This document shows positions 50,764 to 61,638 of a DNA stretch of 64,000 nt, piece by piece (the first letter of the stretch is position 1; the number at the start of each line of letters is the position of its first letter). Under the pieces are notes generated by a model that worked only from the letters and a program-made list of their open reading frames with translations, did not search any database and had not been told where the DNA came from. The stretch is taken from positions 31,268 to 95,267 of the forward strand of contig CAXAMN010001292.1 in NCBI GenBank assembly GCA_963970005.1, given 5' to 3'. This stretch comes from Durusdinium trenchii (lineage: Eukaryota > Sar > Dinophyceae > Suessiales > Symbiodiniaceae). A program made the translations under genes and the position numbers.

Positions 50764-53700
50764 TTATATATTGACATTGAGCAGGACTAGAGGCGTTGAC
50801 AGCGGACTGGAGTAGCCCACCTTTTTGGCATGCTCAGGTGCGCACGCGCAAGGCACGCTAGGTTTTGCTAGGTTAACGAGGTTTGGCTTCGTTTGTTTCC
50901 CCTCATCTTTTCCTCTTACACACACTTTCTTTCCTTTTTCGTTTCGCATCGGTCCGGCCCTTAGCCTCCACGCGCGCAAACAAGTTCCAGGTCGTGTCCC
51001 TGTGCATTTGGTTTTCCCCTTCATCGCAGCTACACGCACTCGAGACAATGCGTACTGAAATTGAACGCCGCGCGCCACACGCCCACCCAGGCATGAACGC
51101 TAAGAGTTCCGGAAAAAGGTAAGTAATGTAGCCCCAAAGCACCAAAATGTAAACACCAAAGGTCAAGATTCAGGTCCAAAGCTCAAAGGTAAAGTGCGTG
51201 ACTGCAGTGATGGAACGGATGCGACGGCTGGTCAGCTTGTTCCAGGTACAACGGGACGAATTCGGAAGTTCTCAAGTACGAGGCAGATACAGGAAGGTGA
51301 TCAGCCTTCCCTTTTTATCCATGACCGTAGCTTCGTTGCGCACGGTGGGTCACGGACCATGGATGCCGTGTGCCCCTGTGACTCCAAAGGTTTCACGCAC
51401 GCGCTTCCCACAAGGGGAGGTGGCCCTGGGCGGAGTAACGAGAGGTCAGTGAAAAGCTCGGTCTGTTTGGGATAAGCGGTCTGTGGAAGGCGAAGTTGAC
51501 CAATGGCATCATCGCGTGATCGAGAGGGTCGAGTGTGGTGGCGACGAGGGTGTTCATCAATATAGCCGATGGGTCGAACACGACGGACATTTACAAAATG
51601 CATCACCAAAAGTCATCAAGGAGAAAGTGTGAGGGCCCGAGAGTCTCCCGAGGAAGGAAGCCATCCAAAAGAGAGAGCGTCGAACGCCAACGTGGGAGTA
51701 GATGACATCTTTCAAATCATCAATGGTGTAGCCCTTCTCATCCAAGTCGGCAGCGCTACCAATTTTTAACTTTTCACCATTTCAATATCTTCCCGCTTTC
51801 GATTCTGCAGCGCTGCGGAAACAGGTTTTGCGCAATTCGCCGTGTTACCCTTTCCTATCTCACTTTCGTTTTCTTCTTCCTCTTCTTTCGTCCACGCTCC
51901 CTTTTACTTTGTCTCTTTTCCCGCAGATATGATTCCCACTCCCCCTCCCACCATGTTTTGGAATTCCTTTTTACCTCTTCATTGCCCTCAGCGATGCCGG
52001 ATCGAGTATGACTCTTTCCCGCACCCCCTTGCCTCGACGACGCGATTGCTACCACGGGTCTCCGCACGCCCGATCCTCTTCATCGACCAGTTTATGAAGA
52101 ACGACAGTCCTACCCCCGGCTTTCAGCCTTTGAATTACATTCATGCGACCCTCACTGCTGGTAGCGGATGGCCATGACGTTGACATTGAGGCAGAGCCTG
52201 ATGAAGTGGGAGAGGCATCGATTCCACAGCAGGAGGTGCTGCCGAAGAAGCCACGGCAGTGCTCGGAGGTGCCGCAAGCGCGGTGTTCAGGTCTTGGCTG
52301 TAGGATTGAAATTGATCAACCATCGCCTGGACCACGACGTTCAGCGGGTTGCATGTGTTTCAGCTCGGGGCTGTCTACGATGTCAAAGTCATACAGCCGC
52401 TGAAGAGCCTGAGCCAAGAAATTGTCAAAAGACTGCTGCTGTAAAATGTCCGCGGATAAGTCGTTTGTGTCCATGCTGACATGGAGAGGTGGAGTGGGCC
52501 TGGGCAGCCAATTGTTCCTCATAGCGATCAAAGAGCTCATACATGTAGTCATGGCCGGGAGAAGCAACTGCCATCTGTGCGGTGTAGAATTCCTGCATGT
52601 CGGTGACTGTCGGTGTACAGGTTTAAGATGTCAGCATCAGAACGAACCGTCGAAGTGTGCGTCCAGCTGCGATAGAACCAATGACGAGCCTCGCCGATGG
52701 AGCGGCGTTTCCATTCCTCAAAAGCATGAGGGGCACGCTAGAATTTTCACTGTGGTACCATTCGTTCCAACCGGCATTGTGCTGGTTGGAGACACGAGGA
52801 AGGGCAGGATCGTGGCGCCGCAGTCATCCCGGCCTCGCTGTCCGATGGGGATGAAGAGCGCGCGGGTATATGAGAGCGAATCGAGGGCAAAGATGCGAAG
52901 ATGCGGAGAGTCGGGGCCAAAGGATCTGCAGAGGAGGAGGTACAGTGAAGGTGAAATGGTGAGGACAGGTAACTGCGGGACGGAGCCGGGAGTTCGAGTG
53001 AAACCTACAGGTGAGAGAGAAAGGTGAAACCTGCTTGGAGCAAAACTAGTCAATCAGGGGTGGTCGAAGGCGTAGCGGCGACGAAGGATGAGGAATCAAG
53101 AAACTAAATTGACAAGTTTGCCAGTAATTGGGTTGCAAGGGGAACCAGCCGTAAAGCGGGGCGGAGGGATTAGTGGATGTAGTCGACGTAGAGTGTAATG
53201 TAGATGGTGGCGACGTTGGACGAGCTTGCTTGGGAAAGGAGGTTGAGACGATCTCAACGTCAGTCATCAGTACTGAGAGTCAAAGTAGATCGCGAGGTAG
53301 TGGCGCCCAGTGTGGCGGTAGGTGGAGGTGTGGGCGGTGTCGTGTGAGGTGTCAAGAAAGAAATAGGCATGGTCGCCGGCAAAGGTGTGGTCGGCGTTGT
53401 AGTCAAGGTATATGGTTCTTCCCGTGCAGGAGATGGCAGTCGGCGAGGTAGGCATCAGGAGTCCGGCAAGAACCGGATAGGACGGAGATTCGAACCCAAC
53501 AATCAAACTCGAAAGATGGAAATCAGGTTGGTGGGAAATAGGCGAGAGATGAAATGGTGCAAAGTGCAATCGATGCCGCCTCAATGTAGAAAGCGTGAAA
53601 CGGTGAAGGACGTGGAAAGAAGTTTTCAGCTGCGGGGCGACGCGTCAATGAAGGGCAGGAAAGTGGCTATAAATTGGAGCTCTCAGGCGCTGAGGCGTCC

Positions 53701-54030
53701 GGGTTGGTGTAGATGCGTCCAGCAATGTATTTCCAGCTGGGTCGAAGTTTCTCGTTGTCTTTGAAATCAGAAAGAAGAAGGTCATCTTTGTCGTCCCAAT
53801 CGTCGTGCCAAGGTGGGGAGGGGAAGGTGGAGAGTGGAGAAGAGGTGAGGAGGGACGGGGGTATCTTAGAAAATCAGGTGAGCGTGGCGCTTGTGGGAAA
53901 GGCGGTGGGAGGGCAAGGGGAAAGAGACGGAGCAGGATACCAGAAACCGCAGTGGAGAGGAAAGAGGATTCAGAGCAGTGCCAGTTCTCACCGCGTAGCG
54001 TTGTGGCTCAGGGCAAAAAGGTCCGAGTAG
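50764..54030 (-). pseudogene. Heavily broken minus-strand coding region, unidentified
   Basis: Reading down the minus strand, coherent segments follow one another in changing frames: DDLLLSDFKDNEKLRPSWKY (about 53800-53680), IYLDYNADHTFAGDHAYFFL (about 53420), WNEWYHSENSSVPLML (about 52750), YMYELFDRYEEQLAAQAHS (about 52530), ILQQQSFDNFLAQALQRLYD (about 52420), TIDDLKDVIYSHVGVRRSLF (about 51720) and ILMNTLVATTLDPLDHAMMP (about 51560). Such a run is hard to explain by chance, but no family is recognised. Many indels imply a dead gene or transposon; the continuation at both ends is uncertain. Confidence 0.4.
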
Positions 54031-54594
54031 CTGCGTAGCGTAATGTTTTTTCGAAGGCAAGTCAACCAAAACATGGCGCCAAAAGCAACTCATAGAAAAG
54101 AGAGCAAGACAGCAATACATGGAGACAATGTAAATGGAGTGCCATGTTTCACATTGAACCCAATGCGCTCAAATCACGGCAGGAATTGGGCCGGAAGAAA
54201 AGAACATGGACGCAGGAACGCGGCTCAGGTCACAGATCGCCATAGTATTGGGGCGTTCCTGGGATCACTTTATGGGCAATGGGCCGCGCCCCTGTAAATG
54301 ACCAAAGCTTTCTTGTCCATCCCAGTGAATGCTACGACCTGACTGCCATAAGCGGGGCCACTCCTGAATTTTCGCCAACGCATGCAAAGGCATGGCAATA
54401 CGCGCAGGCATTGGCCGCAAAATCATCCAAAGTGTCACTTCCTTCCGGCGGGCCCTTAATGTCTAATGTTTTACGCGCCTCTATATTAAGACTTGATGCT
54501 GGTCTCCTTAAAAGCTTCTGTTGGTCTCTAGGTTTTCTGACGTCGCGAGCGCTCCCCCAACTAATTGCGTCGGTGCACTGTGTGAAAGCTTGAG

Positions 54595-54690
54595 GCGTCT
54601 GTCTCTGTCTTTGTCTGTCTGTTCGCCCGTCTGTGTTTGTCTGCTTGTCTGTCTCTGCGAGAGAAAAGATTGTCCCTGTCTGTCTCTTCT
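54595..54690. repeat. (TGTC/TCTG)n microsatellite, imperfect
   Basis: CTGTCTTTGTCTGTCTGTTC-type words run for about 60 bp, with a second short patch (CCTGTCTGTCTC) near 54676. Confidence 0.7.
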
Positions 54691-55027
54691 GTTATCCTGC
54701 CCTACATACGAACATTTCTTGTACCTAGTTCGTCTCGCCCCTCAAGATTCGCCCAAAACCAGTGATCCCTGCGACGATCGCCTTTCACTCCAGCCTCTGT
54801 AAAGGTTATGTCTTGAGAAGTTTCGGGTGGGCGGGCGGGCGGGGTCAGCCTCGTGCGCGCGTCTGCCTCCACGCTTGCTCTTCAACCCTGATGTGCGCCG
54901 TCCGCTGCAAAAGATGTGGCCCGTTGTGCTTGGTTAGCGAGAGCTGGTGAAAATGGGCGAAGGTTCGGGGTCAGGTCTCCTAAGCAGTCAAACATGAGAA
55001 AATGGTTGCTTCTTTTTCAAATGTCTT
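54691..55027 (+). other. Intergenic, no supported gene
   Basis: A GGGCGGGCGGGCGGGG run at about 54828-54845 could form a G-quadruplex on the plus strand. Nothing coding-like. Confidence 0.35.
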
Positions 55028-55596
55028 TCAGTGTTCCAAAGCTTGAGTCAGTTGTGATTTTGCACCGCCGCTTGCCAGAGGCACTACCTGAAAGTCAGCC
55101 CAAGCGCTTCGCTTGTGGGAACCCTTCCACGTGCGATGAAAAAGGTGCTGTTTGATAGCGTGCTCCTTGTGCAAGCGAACTTCAACAGTTTGTTTTCGCA
55201 ATAAATGCCTCCAAATCTCAGGATTACTGTCAGCGATTTGTGCTTCGGCATTAAAGAGCACATCGGGGCCCATCACTCAGAACGAGCGAGATTTTGCTCC
55301 CAAAGAGCTCAAGAAAGAGAGCGAAAAAGAAGATATGACGCGTGTTTTAACGACGTTTTAAGGAGCCCTACCTTTCTTATTTTCAATCACAGGGTCGTCG
55401 GCAACCAGTGAGCTTCCGCATCAAAAGGTCGAAATTGACCAAGCTCATGACGAACGATCGAAGGGAATACACCAGGAAGCAGGAGTGTCAGTCTCGCTCC
55501 TTTACAAAAGGCGAAACAGATACGATCAAGAAGGGAATTGTCAAGAAACACCTCGGCTCCGGGAAGGATTCCCCTGGGAAACATCTTTAAAATCAA
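55028..55596 (-). pseudogene. Protein-like minus-strand segments, unidentified
   Basis: Two frames look like protein: 55596-55387 (PRGILPGAEVFLDNSLLD, then LTLLLPGVFPSIVRHELGQF) and 55276-55028 (DSNPEIWRHLLRKQTVEVRL, then RTWKGSHKRSAWADFQV). They are separated by about 110 bp with stops and could be two exons or two broken pieces of one gene. No family recognised. Confidence 0.3.
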
Positions 55597-55744
55597 AACG
55601 CAAAGGTGCAGCGACCTCTGGTCTTACAGTCATACAGTACGCAAAACCATCGCGAAGGATCTTGGCGTATGCGTTGGGAGTCGCGTGATGGTCCCAGCAT
55701 CCAAGTCAAAACGAATGCCTTTGTGAAAGGCAAGCCCGGCAAGC

Positions 55745-56353
55745 TCAAAAACTTAACGCGCAAGGCCTTCCCAAGTCGCCAAGTCGCCGTTTGAGCATGT
55801 TGCAGAAGGCGTGTTGGAGAAGGCCAAGACTTGGCGGAAGTTCCCGACTGTCAATGTATTGTGGCGCGCGAGGGAAGACTGTTCCATTTTCAACGACTTC
55901 GTCGCTGGAGCGCTCTGAACTGGCGGCTTGCAGAACTGAACTGGTTGACTTTGGCAAGCCAAAGTTGTTGGCAAATAATGTTTCCCTTTTTCTGATCCAA
56001 CTCGTTTGGCTTCAAGGGCAATGTGAGACCTTTAGCGTGTTGGCCAGCAAGCCTGTATATTCAGTAGGATGTCCTGTTCTGTGGATTAACGCTTTCAGCC
56101 AAAGCGTCAATGACCTTGGAAGGCTTAAGTGTTCCAGTTTGTGCGATCGGCGCCGCAAGAGAAGCAGCGAACATCGTTGAATGACTTGCGTCGCTGCATT
56201 AAGTGAAGAAGGAATTCCACCAATTTGCATGTGCGTTCCAATATCAACTTGGATTGTGTCAAGAAGACATTCAAATTGACGCGCAAGTGTCAGAGAATCG
56301 TATGGATGATCAATGGCTTGTAGGAGGAAGTGAAAGCGGCCAGTGCTGCCCAT
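55745..56353 (-). pseudogene. Protein-like minus-strand segment, unidentified
   Basis: Frame 56353-56012 is helical and compact (DSLTLARQFECLLDTIQVDI, SLNAATQVIQRCSLLLLRRR, LPRSLTLWLKALIHRTG). At 56012 sense seems to pass to the next frame (IALEAKRVGSEKGKHYLP to GDLATWEGLAR, ending at 55753). Same strand and style as the frames on both sides, so possibly one gene from about 58.9 to 50.8 kb with introns or decay. Function unknown. Confidence 0.3.
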
Positions 56354-57534
56354 GTTTTTGCTGGCTCACGAGAGCCATGGATGCGTAGAAGCGGGAATCT
56401 CAGCAGTTCCAAGCGCGCTGAAATTTAGCCCAAAGTAAGATGGCGAAGTGGGGGGCCGGAGGTCCACGGGAAGGGCAGTGCGTTCAAGCGCAAATGGAGG
56501 AACGGACTTCTTGGATCCAGCGCAGAACCCTGCAAGTACATGTATCAGTTAAAGTGCAGCCCGCCGCCGCTGATTCCCAATGCAAAGCGCAAGAGAAGCC
56601 GGGGTTGGGAACGGCTGCATTCGGAGAGCATGCAGTGCAGACAAAGTCGAAGTATTGTTCAAAAACCTTCTTGGTGGATGAAAATGCTTTCTCGGTGTAT
56701 TGCCTGCTGTCACAAGCATTTATGTGCAGCCAAATTTTCAAACGCAGAGAAGATCGGTGATAGCGAAGTTCAGGAACCCAAACGCTGGAACGTCGAAAAC
56801 TGCGCATTCAAGAGGCCCAAAACGAGGCAAGCCTGGGAAAACATAGTCGTCAGGGACTGCGCCGTCAGTTTGTCTTGAACAAGCAGTTGTTGTCAAATTC
56901 GTCGAGCGTAGGCAGAAGATCTCAAGTATATGGAACGGTGCAATCGTGATGATGAGAGAGCGACGCAGGAGCCTCTAGGCTTTGTGAATTAGATCGCCAA
57001 CGTGAGCGCTCTTGCCAGAGTGAGTCTACAACTCTTCCAAACGCTTCTTGGGTTTAAAGTTCAGTTGGGGCGCAAATGCAATTTGCGGTGCCACTTTCGT
57101 TGCAAGACTTTGCGCGCTTAGTGCTGTGACAGGGCAGATGTAATTGCGGTGCACTCACGCAAGGCCGATTGAACATTTCCCAAAGGAAGTTGGACTGCGC
57201 GCTTCTTGGTTGTCTGAATTTGAGCGCCAAGGATGTTGTTGACAACCTCTATCATCTTCGTATTTGAAAAGGCGCCCTTCAAATCGGCCCGTAGCTGCCG
57301 TGTCGAGGCAAAATCGCCCAGGCCCAGATTGCCACGTGGAGATTGATGCCCAAAAGGCTAAGGGGACGCACTTATGCAACTCCATTGGGTGTAGAGATTG
57401 GCCAAGGTCGTGTCCATTGCAAAGCTAGTCATCCTTGCGCGCAAAGCAAGGAAAGCGCGAACCAATATAGTGGGTTAGTTTGTCGAAACAGTTTGACTTG
57501 TCCAATTTAAGTCCCACAAAAGGTGTGTGCGTGA

Positions 57535-58440
57535 TCAATCGGCTTTTGAATGCACTTCATTCATTTGCCTGTTCTTCACGCCGCCCTTAAGTTGCCATGG
57601 CGTAATGGATTGCTGCCAGGCCTGAAGCTGAGCAAAGCGGAGGCGTGTGGAAAGCAACGTAAGAATTGATTGAAAACAAATCAGCCGCTTCGAAAGTACC
57701 ATGCGCACTGGTGTCAAGATGGGGAATGCCAGCGTGCCTGCTTCGTTTTGGGTTGAAAAGATCCGCCACCTTGCGCAAACGATTCTGGAGGTAATGCTTG
57801 CGCTTCGCGAGTTGCCAGCCATCGATTCTGCTGCAGCGCCCGGTTCTATTTTCTGGGCTTGTTCCCGCAGCTGAAAAGACGTCGCAGGAGGCAGTGAAAT
57901 CTTTTGGCATCTTTCACGTAAGGCTTGCCTTGGATATTCACCAGGTGCCCCATGCTGGGTGTTCCAAAATGTCCGAGAATCTCCGAGCCCCGAAAAACAC
58001 GACGAATGTGGAACTGTGGAACTCAAGTTCTTGCAACGATCGAAGACGAGCTTGTAAAAGCAGCAACTGAGGTGCTGCCTGTGGGGCAGCCATTTGCGCC
58101 TTCTTAAAGTTGGGCAAAGTACGCCCCCACTGAGTATAAGCAGCAAAATAAAATCATTGAACATCTTCCATTTGTCATCGACCGTAGAATGCTGGTTGAG
58201 TTCATGTCTTAAGTTCTGCCAAAAGATAGGATTGGCTTTCGCAACGTTGTCCAAGTCGATAGCTGCAAACTTCTGAAGAACATGGCCAGTTGCTAAGCGC
58301 GATCCCAAGCAAACGTTGCCTTCAGAGAGCAGAGTCCTCGGTAATGGCCCAGGCTGAACATGCTGCCCGGTGGAATTCTCATCAAGCACAACTCCGCCGT
58401 TCGCAGGACGGATCAGCGAGTAACGGTGCTTCTGAAGTTG
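57535..58440 (-). CDS. 302-residue minus-strand open frame, unidentified
   Basis: The longest uninterrupted frame in this part of the window; a run of this length without a stop is unlikely by chance in DNA of this base composition. There is no ATG at its start (a TTG follows a stop), so an exon or a truncated gene is more likely than a complete ORF. Coherent stretches are LQKFAAIDLDNVAKANPIFW, LRHELNQHSTVDDKWKMFND and KLVFDRCKNLSSTVP. No domain recognised. Confidence 0.35.
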   Translation of the reverse strand, partial: QLQKHRYSLIRPANGGVVLDENSTGQHVQPGPLPRTLLSEGNVCLGSRLATGHVLQKFAAIDLDNVAKANPIFWQNLRHELNQHSTVDDKWKMFNDFILLLILSGGVLCPTLRRRKWLPHRQHLSCCFYKLVFDRCKNLSSTVPHSSCFSGLGDSRTFWNTQHGAPGEYPRQALRERCQKISLPPATSFQLREQAQKIEPGAAAESMAGNSRSASITSRIVCARWRIFSTQNEAGTLAFPILTPVRMVLSKRLICFQSILTLLSTRLRFAQLQAWQQSITPWQLKGGVKNRQMNEVHSKAD

Positions 58441-58851
58441 CAATCAGAGAAAATCTTGCCCACAATTTTCTGATCTTCTACTGTGAGTTGATCGGGGCCA
58501 AGGTGAGGGCCTCACCGGAGCAAACTAAGCAAACCATAGAATTGCCTGCAAGCCATGGCCGCCATGCGATAGCGCTTTTATGCCTTGGAGACAAAGTCAG
58601 CGATCTGTTGCAACGTGTAACGCAACCATATCATCGCAAGCAACTGTGAAATGGTGTTGCCACCAGCCCTTGGGGCTCTCTTCTCTTGCTCCTCGTAAAG
58701 CCGGTCTCGGACCCTGGTCGCACCATTTTGTCTGAAACGCACGATCACTGAACCCTGGAGCCAAGCTCTGGGACTCTGGAAGGCTGTGACTTTCGAAACA
58801 GGCGTTGGTCACTGGCTCACAGAAGCTCTCCTCTGACGCAAATACATTCAC

Positions 58852-60149
58852 TTGTCTAGCTCAGCTCTACTTGTTTTGGATTCGGGATCCGGTGGCGGTT
58901 GAAACTGAGCGACAGCATAAGTACACTTTGTGAGCTTGCTTATTGTCTATGCACGCTGAGGCGATGGGGTTTGATGTAGACTTAGATGTGCTGCCATCTG
59001 CCAACGATGCTTGGGCACTGGAAGAGAAGGCGCTAAAAAGTCAACTGAAATGAGAGTTTGTCAGAGTTTGTACTCAGCGATTGCATTGATGAATGGTGCT
59101 CGGTGCTGCCCGGAAGGTGACTTCTCAATCGTTGTTGTTGACAGACCTGCGGTGGACACAGGGAGAAAGGTAGCCTTGACCCGTGTTGGAAATCGTTATT
59201 TGCGTTTGCGATGCGCGTTTATTGAACTTTGATCGTCTGCTGATTTTCTGCCAGGCTCTTGTTGAAGGAGCTTGCTGTTCCCCGTACCAGCTTGAAACTT
59301 ATACAATGAGGGTGATGTGCCAGATGAGTTCATTCAAATGAAAGAGCCAACCCGTGTCTTTCAGGCTGGCAGACCGACCGAGTTGTACTTTTCAGACGAG
59401 ACACCGCTCCTCTGGCACGCCTTATATTATCGTGCAACTCAGTTTGTAAGTTGCGAGCCTTTGTTCGACTCCCATCTATGTTCCAAACACGTAGTGCTGT
59501 AGTATGCGTTAACAAAAAGTGCAAAAAGTTGGTTTAGAAGACAAGGTGGAAAGGTTCCTGCTCCGCACGCAAAAGGTTTCTGGCCTTATGACCACTCTGT
59601 ATGGCCTGGTGTCGAAGATGCTTTGGCAAAGGGTTTGGATCTGTACTTTGATAGGAAGACCTCAAAGCTAACGGGTTTTGCGGCTTGGCTTCTTGTCATG
59701 ATCTTGGTTGGGTGAAACTGGAACCCCCAGCGATGTGTGAAGACTGCAGAAAATCAATCTTCTTCAGACCCAGCGCCTGAACCGCTTGGGCAGGCCACGG
59801 CTTTCTGTGCGCGTGAGGGTTGCCCTTCTTTTGGATGGAGGTAGGCCCACTACTCCTGAAAAAGCGTTCTTGGGCGCGCGCAACAACCCATAAAAGCAAC
59901 GTTTGCGTACCAATTTGTGCACTCAAGGGCGCCTCACGAACAGGTCTGGAGGTATTTGCCACACTGATGCGCAGCCATGTCATCACAGGAACCCAGATAC
60001 AGACTTCATCACACTGCTTGGATGCCTGGTCTCTGAGCTCTCATGTATATAAGTGGTCGCTTGCGCACTCTCACGGTGGCTACCGAGTAAGTTAAAACTG
60101 TGTCGAGCTTTGGGCAGGTTTGGGTGCACAGTATTCATTACATTTGTTA
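58852..60149 (+). other. No firmly supported gene; two weak plus-strand frames
   Basis: Frames 59011-59232 (GDFSIVVVDRPAVDTGRKVA) and 59317-59502 (DEFIQMKEPTRVFQAGRPTE, then TPLLWHALYYRATQF) are in the same phase and look protein-like; they could be two exons. Not recognised and too short to call as a gene. The rest shows nothing. Confidence 0.3.
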
Positions 60150-60190
60150 CACTGTCCATTTTGGCTCAAGCCAAAAGTGGGACAGTGGAG
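60149..60190. repeat. Imperfect inverted repeat containing a spliced-leader-like 15-mer
   Basis: CACTGTCC-ATTTTGGC, loop TCAA, GCCAAAA-GT-GGGACAGTG form a near-perfect hairpin of about 15 bp. Inside it, CCATTTTGGCTCAAG (60156-60170) is identical to the last 15 bases of the dinoflagellate trans-spliced leader. It lies about 70 bp upstream of the ATG (60225 region) of the zinc-finger/YR module. Either a relic leader of a retroposed cDNA or a hairpin that matches by chance. Confidence 0.55.
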
Positions 60191-60209
60191 TTTCTGTTCT
60201 GCTTAAGTT

Positions 60210-60884
60210 TTGCTGTGGTTGCTGTGGATGGCTTCCCAGCATATCGTCGGTGTGCATGTTGCCATGTTCACGGGCGCTGAGGTGCTTTCGTCCGCCGCGT
60301 TCATCGAGTTCCGTCGCCAGGTCGACGCTCTTCTGGTGTGGGGGGAGCGGGCAGGCGCACTGCGGCTTTGGGGCTCGGTGGTTCTCTTTGAACACATGCC
60401 TCCGTCTACACGCCCGGGGGACGGGCCAGCCGGTTTCCCATCTATGCGGATTTCTGTCTTTCCCAAGAGCGTGCGCCCACGTTGCGACCAGGGGCGAGGG
60501 GGCTACGCCTTCCCGTGGGTCGGGATTTGGAACCGTCGCGGGACCATCGTTCCATCTGGGTTCACTCCTCAGCAGGCCTGGGATAGGCATGCCAGGTTGG
60601 ACGCCTCGATGGACCTCCTTTTGTTGCAGCCCTACCGTACCCCGTATTCTGCAGACAATTTTGTGCCATCCTACTTATGGGAGTTTATGCAAAAAGTTCC
60701 CGGGGACTTGGACCTCTTGCCCCTGCAGACCTTTCAATCCGAAGTCCTCTATTACATGCGGCGCTGGATCTTGGGATCACCACATGGGTTGTGGTCCAAC
60801 CCCTTTCGTGCCCCACTGCCAGACATCGAGCACCTGCCGCGAATTTGGACGCCCTTCGCCCGAAGATTCGTGCCCATCGAGCCC
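60210..60884 (+). pseudogene. N-terminal part of YR-associated protein, unidentified domain
   Basis: The frame is coherent from about 60225 (MASQHIVGVHVAMFTGAEVL) with globular content (WGSVVLFEHMPPSTRPGDGP, DLLPLQTFQSEVLYYMRRWI). At about 60884 sense passes to another frame that carries a zinc finger. The domain is unknown; by position it opens a multi-domain protein ending in a recombinase-like region. Confidence 0.4.
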
Positions 60885-61072
60885 TTCGTGGATGGTTGGG
60901 GTCCTCAATCAACGGAGAGACAGAGTTTCCTCCGGCATGTTGCGGCTGTGGTGATCCCACTTATCGGCAGTGCCTTGGTTGTATCAAGGGAGTGTGCGCC
61001 GCCTGTTTCCCAGTGCTCCAAATCTGTCCGGCCTGCCGCGAACTTTCGTCGTCTGATGACGATAGTGGGTAA
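60885..61072 (+). pseudogene. Cysteine-rich zinc-finger segment
   Basis: Residues CCGCGDPTYRQCLGCIKGVC then AACFPVLQICPAC give four C-x2-C or C-x-C pairs, a B-box or treble-clef-like finger. The frame stops at 61072 after SSSDDDSG, and the downstream sense (AQAMAYRAQVAEAVEAPVDD) is back in the earlier frame. A frameshift on each side of the finger implies decay or introns. Confidence 0.5.
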
Positions 61073-61638
61073 TTCCGTGGGTGCGCAAGCCATGGCATAC
61101 CGTGCGCAGGTTGCTGAAGCCGTGGAGGCTCCAGTGGATGATCCTGCTTCTTCGGTAGGCTGGCGGGCTGAAGACAGCTTGGCCCGTGTTGCAGGAGCTC
61201 GCGCCATCACATGGCGGCGTGAGCGGGGCTATGAGAAGGACGAAGACTTTGCATTTGCCTTCTCCACATGGGAGGAAGCTGTGGCCGTGGGAGGCCATTT
61301 CTTGGCGGATGCTTGGCTTGCAGTCCGGGTCGCTCAGCAGGAGGAGCTCCTGCCCGCGGCCGCTCGGTTGATCGAAGGGGGACCTCCGGTGCCGGATAGA
61401 CACGTCCTCCGCTCGCTCGGAAGAGGAAGGAAGCTCCACTTGAGGCGGGGGTACGCCTCCACGAGCGGGTGCAGAATCAGCCCGAGTCGATCCAGCGCCA
61501 GGTCCTGGCTCTACAGAAGGTGTTCCTGACCGTGGGTGCATTGAAGCCCGATGGGCTGCTGACTGAGGTCCTGAAGCTTGGCAGGCTTCCGCCCTTCGCT
61601 TGGCGCAAACCAAGGTTGCGGAGTCTGAGCCGGTGACG
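61073..61638 (+). pseudogene. Linker region of the YR-associated protein
   Basis: Ala/Glu-rich helical sequence (AMAYRAQVAEAVEAPVDDPA, DEDFAFAFSTWEEAVAVGGH) continues to about 61400 in one frame. Then LHERVQNQPESIQRQVLALQ and LKPDGLLTEVLKLGRLPPFA continue in another to about 61590. Probably a coiled linker between zinc finger and recombinase. Confidence 0.4.

Noticed and set aside
53470-53495. GGAGATTCGAACCC resembles a tRNA B box on the minus strand
   Set aside because: No pairing acceptor stem or A box at the right distance upstream on the minus strand, and the T-stem pairs poorly.
54043-54593. Plus-strand frames 54043-54297 and 54279-54593
   Set aside because: They look moderately protein-like but compete with minus-strand frames, have no motif and no clear start; coding status undecidable by eye.
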